A DNA stretch of 64,000 nucleotides from assembly GCA_051000345.1 (NCBI GenBank), contig JBPCOJ010000092.1:1-64000 (forward strand). Direction: 5' to 3'. The DNA comes from JBHENC01 sp051000345. Its GTDB lineage: Bacteria > Acidobacteriota > Blastocatellia > Pyrinomonadales > Pyrinomonadaceae. Below, in pieces: positions 60,667 to 64,000 of this stretch. Positions within the stretch are counted from its first letter, which is position 1. Each line of letters begins with the position of its first letter. The translations under genes and the position numbers were made by a program. A model generated the notes under the pieces. That model was not told where the DNA came from, did not search any database, and was given only the letters and a program-made list of their open reading frames with translations.

Positions 60667-63105
60667 TTAGTGGCAAACATCATCTGCATTCATAATCGGA
60701 GTACGCAAAACGTGCCGCACAGTTTGACGCGTAGAAGCGCGGAGCTGTTCTATCTCTCCCAGAACTTCGCTGATGCGTGTCAGCTCGAAAGGCTTGCTGA
60801 TAATCCAGTCGATTAAATTATCCATGCGATGATCGGATTTCGGCAGGGAATCGCCCCATCCCGTCACCAGCGCCAAGGGAATGTTCGGATCGAGCGCGCG
60901 TATGTGCTGCGCCAATTCCCAACCGTTCATTTCCTTCATCCCGACATCCGTGAATACTCCATCGAAGTTTCCGTCTTGAAAAGCGGCTAGCGCCTCCTTG
61001 CCACTGCCAGCGACGACGACTTGATGGCCTTCGCTCTGCAGCACATCGTGCAGGATGTCGCGCACATATTCTTCATCATCGACGACAAGGATTTTCAGAG
61101 ATTGAGATGATCGTTCCTCTTGAACGCTGTTGTTGCAACTCGCGGCGGGAGCAATCACGGTGCCTGCCGCAACGGGCAGTTGAATGCGGAAGGTCGTGCC
61201 GATCCCGATTTCGCTCTCGACTTCGATGGTGCCTTCATGCCGCCGGATAATGCCGTAGCTGACGGCCAATCCCATACCTGTTCCGGCCATGCCCTTTGTC
61301 GTAAAGTACGGATTAAAGATGCGCGAGCGCACTTCTGCGCTCATGCCCATGCCCGTATCGCGGACTGTGATGGACACTGTGCCGCCTTCGGCTTCGACGC
61401 CCAAAATAATTTGCCCGCCCGCAGGCATCGCGTCCGCCGCGTTGAAGATCATATTGACGAGCACTTCGCGCAATTCTCCGGCATCGCCCATCACGAACGC
61501 GCAGCAATTTTTCCCGAAGGATACGCTGACCTTCGCCTGACCATCGGGCGCATCCCACTTCGGGCGTGTAAATTCCAGAGCATCCATCAGCAATTCATCG
61601 ACGGCAATTAATTGAAAATCGTCGCCGTTGCGTTGGCGCGCAAAATCTTGAATGCGCCGGACGGTCTTGGCGGCATCGAGCGCCGCCTTGCTGATTGTTT
61701 CAAGACCTTCCCGCGCCTCTGTGGAAGTGGCGCTGCGCTGCAATAATTGAGCGCGCCCGAGAATGCCGGAAAGGGCATTATTAACATTGTGAGCGACGCC
61801 GTAGGCCAACTCGCCGAGCGCGGTAATTTTTTCCGTTTGCGCCGCTTGCTCACGTCGTTTCAACTGCGCTGCGTGCGCCGCCAGAACAGATTCCCGACAT
61901 GCACGCACTCGCGCGCGCGTCTCTGCGTGTTGCGATTTTGCTAAAAGCTGGTCGGCGTGCGCCGCAATCTCCAAGCGGTCTTCGTCGCTCAAGAGATCGC
62001 ACATTTCTTCAATGAGCGTGACGGCAGCGCGCCCGGCTCCTTCGATGTCACCGATCCGCTCGGCAATATGGCGCGCTCGTTCCAACACAGGCCGCGCTTC
62101 TGCCGTGCGGCCTAAGCGCGCGAGAACCACGCCATATGTTGTCAGCGCTTCGGCTAATAAAGCCTGCTCACCGCTTTGCTCCAAGGTCTCGACAGCGGCA
62201 TTAATTAACTGCTCTGCTTCGCCTGTGCGTGCTTCAGCGAGCAAGGCGCGGGCGCGCGTATCATCGACCTGCGCACGCCGCACGTTGTCATCTAGATTTG
62301 TAAATAATTGATGCGCGCGATTGAGATGCTCGTGCGCTTCATCGAACCTGTTCAAGGTAACGAGTAGAAAGCCGAGGTTGTTTTCGACATTGGCGCAGTA
62401 GCTCTGGTTTCCGATTTGCTCGAAGTAAAGGCTGGCAGCAGCAAACTCTGCGAGCGACTGATAATTGTAGTCGGCGCATTCTTCAGCGCTCCCGAGAAAC
62501 GTCAGCGTTGTCGCAAGTTCAAGATGAAAACGGCCACGAACAAAGTGATTGGCGCTTTCTTCAATGAGCGGAGCTGCTTCGGTTAACAATCTAAGTGCAT
62601 CATGCAGTCGCCCGGAATGGCGTTCGACGATGGCGTACCGCACCAACGCGACTCCACGCAAATCCGTATTAGTCTCTGAAATATGTTCGAGTGCCGAGCG
62701 CAGCATCACGCGCGCTTCATCGAAAGCGCCTTCGCGGTAATAGCAGTAAGCTAGTTCCAATTCCGCTTCGGCGGATAATTCTTTTTCGCCGAGCATGTCG
62801 AAGAGGGTAATGCTGCCGCTTATCAATCTGGCAGCGGCTCGTTGTGCGCCCGGCATCTGCCGTGAGCTTCCGATCCATCCGGTCAGCGTCCCTGCGCGCA
62901 AAAGAATTTCCGCTGCCGCGCGCTGGCTTATTCCGACGATGCGAGCCTGCCCGCCAACTTGCCACCACTGTTCGAGCATGTAAGATGCCGCTTCATAGTC
63001 GCCGATTTCTTCTTTGGCTCGCGCAAGGCCACAGCAGGCGAGTGCCTGTTCACTCGAACTGATTGAAGAAATGTCGGGCGTAATCGGTAATATTTCTGGA
63101 CACAT
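60667..63105 (-). CDS. soluble TPR-histidine kinase-receiver hybrid
   Basis: 812 residues, no membrane segment. An N-terminal array of TPR-like helical repeats (about 20-400; recognisable units at LELAYCYYREGAFDEARVML, LGFLLVTLNRFDEAHEHLNR, YGVVLARLGRTAEARPVLER) leads through a coiled coil to a HisKA domain with the phospho-His at 439 (GVAHNVNNALSG). An HATPase domain follows (NMIFNAADAMPAGG, DTGMGMS, GTGMGLAVSYG), then a C-terminal receiver with Asp720 (FTDVGMKEMNG) and Lys in ISKPF. There is no DNA-binding output, so phosphate must go to a separate partner. The start at 63105 has AAGG about ten bases upstream. Divergent from a small exported peptide gene. TPR sensors commonly bind peptides or proteins. 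Confidence 0.92.
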   Translation of the reverse strand: MCPEILPITPDISSISSSEQALACCGLARAKEEIGDYEAASYMLEQWWQVGGQARIVGISQRAAAEILLRAGTLTGWIGSSRQMPGAQRAAARLISGSITLFDMLGEKELSAEAELELAYCYYREGAFDEARVMLRSALEHISETNTDLRGVALVRYAIVERHSGRLHDALRLLTEAAPLIEESANHFVRGRFHLELATTLTFLGSAEECADYNYQSLAEFAAASLYFEQIGNQSYCANVENNLGFLLVTLNRFDEAHEHLNRAHQLFTNLDDNVRRAQVDDTRARALLAEARTGEAEQLINAAVETLEQSGEQALLAEALTTYGVVLARLGRTAEARPVLERARHIAERIGDIEGAGRAAVTLIEEMCDLLSDEDRLEIAAHADQLLAKSQHAETRARVRACRESVLAAHAAQLKRREQAAQTEKITALGELAYGVAHNVNNALSGILGRAQLLQRSATSTEAREGLETISKAALDAAKTVRRIQDFARQRNGDDFQLIAVDELLMDALEFTRPKWDAPDGQAKVSVSFGKNCCAFVMGDAGELREVLVNMIFNAADAMPAGGQIILGVEAEGGTVSITVRDTGMGMSAEVRSRIFNPYFTTKGMAGTGMGLAVSYGIIRRHEGTIEVESEIGIGTTFRIQLPVAAGTVIAPAASCNNSVQEERSSQSLKILVVDDEEYVRDILHDVLQSEGHQVVVAGSGKEALAAFQDGNFDGVFTDVGMKEMNGWELAQHIRALDPNIPLALVTGWGDSLPKSDHRMDNLIDWIISKPFELTRISEVLGEIEQLRASTRQTVRHVLRTPIMNADDVCH

Positions 63106-63181
63106 AAACGGCAGCCTTCGGGAGAGGCGAAATAATTACGAAGTTGTGGCAAATTTATTGCTAAAAAGCGGGGAGATGAGT

Positions 63182-63187
63182 ATTATA
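63182..63187 (-). promoter_or_regulatory. predicted -10 box of the hybrid kinase gene
   Basis: Read on the minus strand this is a perfect TATAAT, about 77 bases upstream of the kinase start. The -35 region is poor (TGCAAT at 17-base spacing), suggesting an activated promoter. Confidence 0.45.
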
Positions 63188-63207
63188 GCCGCCTTGCAAA
63201 ATTTATT

Positions 63208-63247
63208 GCAGACGGGAGAACGAAATAGCTCTCCCATCTGCTTTTTT
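63208..63247 (+). terminator. terminator/attenuator hairpin upstream of the small peptide gene
   Basis: GCAGACGGGAGA (63208-63219) pairs with TCTCCCATCTGC (63230-63241) with one G-U type mismatch, followed by six T. No + strand gene precedes it, so it would end a leader transcript or small RNA, 88 bases before the peptide gene start. Confidence 0.65.
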
Positions 63248-63282
63248 ATACCATCACTGTTCTATGAAAACAGTGATGGTAT
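63248..63282. promoter_or_regulatory. 14-bp palindrome between kinase and peptide genes
   Basis: ATACCATCACTGTT (63248-63261) is mirrored exactly by AACAGTGATGGTAT (63269-63282) with a 7-base spacer. It directly follows the T-run of the upstream hairpin and has no U-tract of its own; a regulator-binding site or a second RNA hairpin are both possible. Confidence 0.5.
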
Positions 63283-63335
63283 TCAACCGCAACAACTGAG
63301 TCTCTGACTCGCTTCCCCTTGCTAGGAGACAACCC

Positions 63336-63578
63336 ATGAAAAACGTTCGTAAACTCAGTGCTACGATGATCCTCACACTCGTAATTAGCTGTTCCGCTTT
63401 TGCCGGAGTTATATCAGGCGGAAAAGCCACCCCCGCTCCCACAACCACAGTAGCGTCTGACGGAGTTATATCAGGCGGAAAAGCCACGCCCGCTGCTGGT
63501 GATATATCATTAGGCGGACTTATTTCCGGAGGCTTCACGCAACTCTTGAGCGTTGTGATAGGAATAGTTCTACGCTAA
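63336..63578 (+). CDS. small exported repeat peptide (80 aa)
   Basis: Signal peptide with basic start and hydrophobic core (ATMILTLVISCSAFA); an AxA site after residue 23 would make the mature peptide begin exactly at GVISGGKATPA. That 11-mer recurs at 43-53, and a shorter GLISGG at 61-66, giving three units about 19 residues apart; the peptide closes with a hydrophobic helix (LLSVVIGIVLR). AGGAG seven to eight bases before the ATG supports translation. The repeat is also conserved at DNA level. Divergently transcribed from the TPR-kinase hybrid. Its function is unknown; a signalling or surface peptide is a hypothesis. Confidence 0.75.
   Translation: MKNVRKLSATMILTLVISCSAFAGVISGGKATPAPTTTVASDGVISGGKATPAAGDISLGGLISGGFTQLLSVVIGIVLR
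63404..63494 (+). repeat. two near-identical 34-base direct repeats in the peptide gene
   Basis: 63404-63437 and 63461-63494 agree at 33 of 34 bases (period 57 bases = 19 codons) and encode the repeated GVISGGKATPA unit. The only difference is C/G at a third codon position, indicating recent duplication or gene conversion. Confidence 0.85.
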
Positions 63579-64000
63579 CCATTTAGCCGAACCTGTAATT
63601 CAAGTTCACGTCGTACCGCACTCGATTATGCCTGCAAGCTAAATTTGGTGCGGTACACGTGTCTTAACGCCCAACGAGACTTTACGCCAATTCTTGTTAA
63701 AAATCAATCGTAAAAGTTAAAACATTTTGGTCGCCGTTAATTTGGTTGTCAAGATAGCCGGGAAGATGATTGTTTGTCCGTAGTTTATTTTGGAGTGCGC
63801 GGATTTGCGCAGGACTTAAATGATGGGCAAATGGCATATAGTTTATCGTTGACGCTTATGTTTTCCGGCCTGTAATTCAGTTTTAATTTAGCGCACTGAT
63901 AAATATCGCATCTGCATTTCAGATCGAATTGCCGCCGGACTTTCTTGACGCTCGTATGATTGTCACGTGATTTATTTGGTCAAGCGAGCGTAAGGCAGCG
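63579..64000. other. right-edge non-coding region
   Basis: 422 bases without a full gene. A CCTGTAATTCA motif occurs near 63589 and again near 63868. The only coding-like stretch is the possible remnant at 63697-63837 on the minus strand. Confidence 0.45.
63697..63837 (-). pseudogene. possible C-terminal remnant of an outer-membrane protein gene
   Basis: A 46-codon minus-strand frame whose translation ends in QNVLTFTIDF and stop, the pattern of a terminal outer-membrane beta-strand with final Phe; the segment HLSPAQIRALQNKLRTNNHL precedes it. A stop codon lies just upstream in this frame and related-looking coding continues in another frame, consistent with a decayed gene. Low certainty. Confidence 0.3.

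Noticed and set aside
63600..63720. Possible integron attC-like or IS-end motifs around ACGCCCAACGAG
   Set aside because: No paired, correctly spaced complementary core sites and no integrase or transposase within reach.
1..64000. CRISPR arrays, tRNA or rRNA genes
   Set aside because: No regularly spaced repeats and no cloverleaf-like or rRNA-like segments were seen in the intergenic stretches; faint structure could still be missed without a covariance search.

Overview
The window reads as a chromosomal segment of a moderately GC-rich, aerobic, heterotrophic Gram-negative bacterium, most likely an acidobacterium of the Blastocatellia type. This is inference. The grounds are an alternative complex III (ACIII) locus fused to a caa3 oxidase operon, several secreted peptidases of the M13, S9, M28, M48 and tricorn families, DUF3857/transglutaminase and DUF4214 proteins, a PASTA-less Ser/Thr kinase, twin-arginine ferritin-like proteins and lipoproteins. 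No rRNA, tRNA, CRISPR array, complete insertion sequence or prophage was seen.

Layout. 0.2-3.4 kb: a manganese module, with an outer-membrane beta-barrel gene and mntH in one operon, divergent from a DtxR/MntR-family regulator; the shared intergenic region carries two perfect inverted repeats. 3.5-5.8 kb: an orphan gene and a two-gene operon of exported ferritin-like proteins. 6.2-8.8 kb: a glycosyltransferase and UDP-galactopyranose mutase operon ending in a clear terminator. 9.6-13.7 kb: two tandem DUF3857/transglutaminase proteins, one with an intact Cys-His-Asp triad and one that has lost the Cys. 13.8-14.7 kb: a small membrane protein and a DUF104/MazF-like toxin-antitoxin pair.

14.9-32.1 kb is the centrepiece: actABCDEF, a small membrane protein, a Sco copper chaperone, coxB-coxA-coxC-coxD, ctaA, ctaB and a second subunit III gene. 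All are on the + strand, with a good sigma-70-like promoter in front and a strong hairpin terminator behind. Together they encode quinol oxidation (ACIII), electron transfer to a cytochrome c-fused subunit II, an A2-type caa3 oxygen reductase, copper delivery and heme A synthesis.

32.2-46.3 kb is a long minus-strand run: tricorn protease, gamma-glutamyltransferase, HicB/HicA, a release-factor-like rescue protein, two unknown proteins, M48, S9, a VanY-like carboxypeptidase and an M13 protease. A divergent M28 aminopeptidase follows at 46.5-48.3 kb. Seven of these are exported hydrolases of peptides or peptidoglycan, which suggests a life feeding on protein. 48.5-54.4 kb holds a glycine-zipper protein, a large secreted sugar-dehydrogenase mosaic and a transmembrane Ser/Thr kinase. 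54.4-60.6 kb holds a MITE/REP-like palindrome, a radical SAM protein, a GT39-like membrane glycosyltransferase, small membrane proteins and a Nudix hydrolase.

60.7-63.6 kb carries the pair I consider most worth a second look: a soluble TPR-histidine kinase-receiver hybrid, transcribed divergently from an 80-residue exported peptide made of G(V/L)ISGG repeats, with a terminator-like hairpin and a palindrome between them. The right end (63.6-64.0 kb) holds only a possible remnant of an outer-membrane protein gene.
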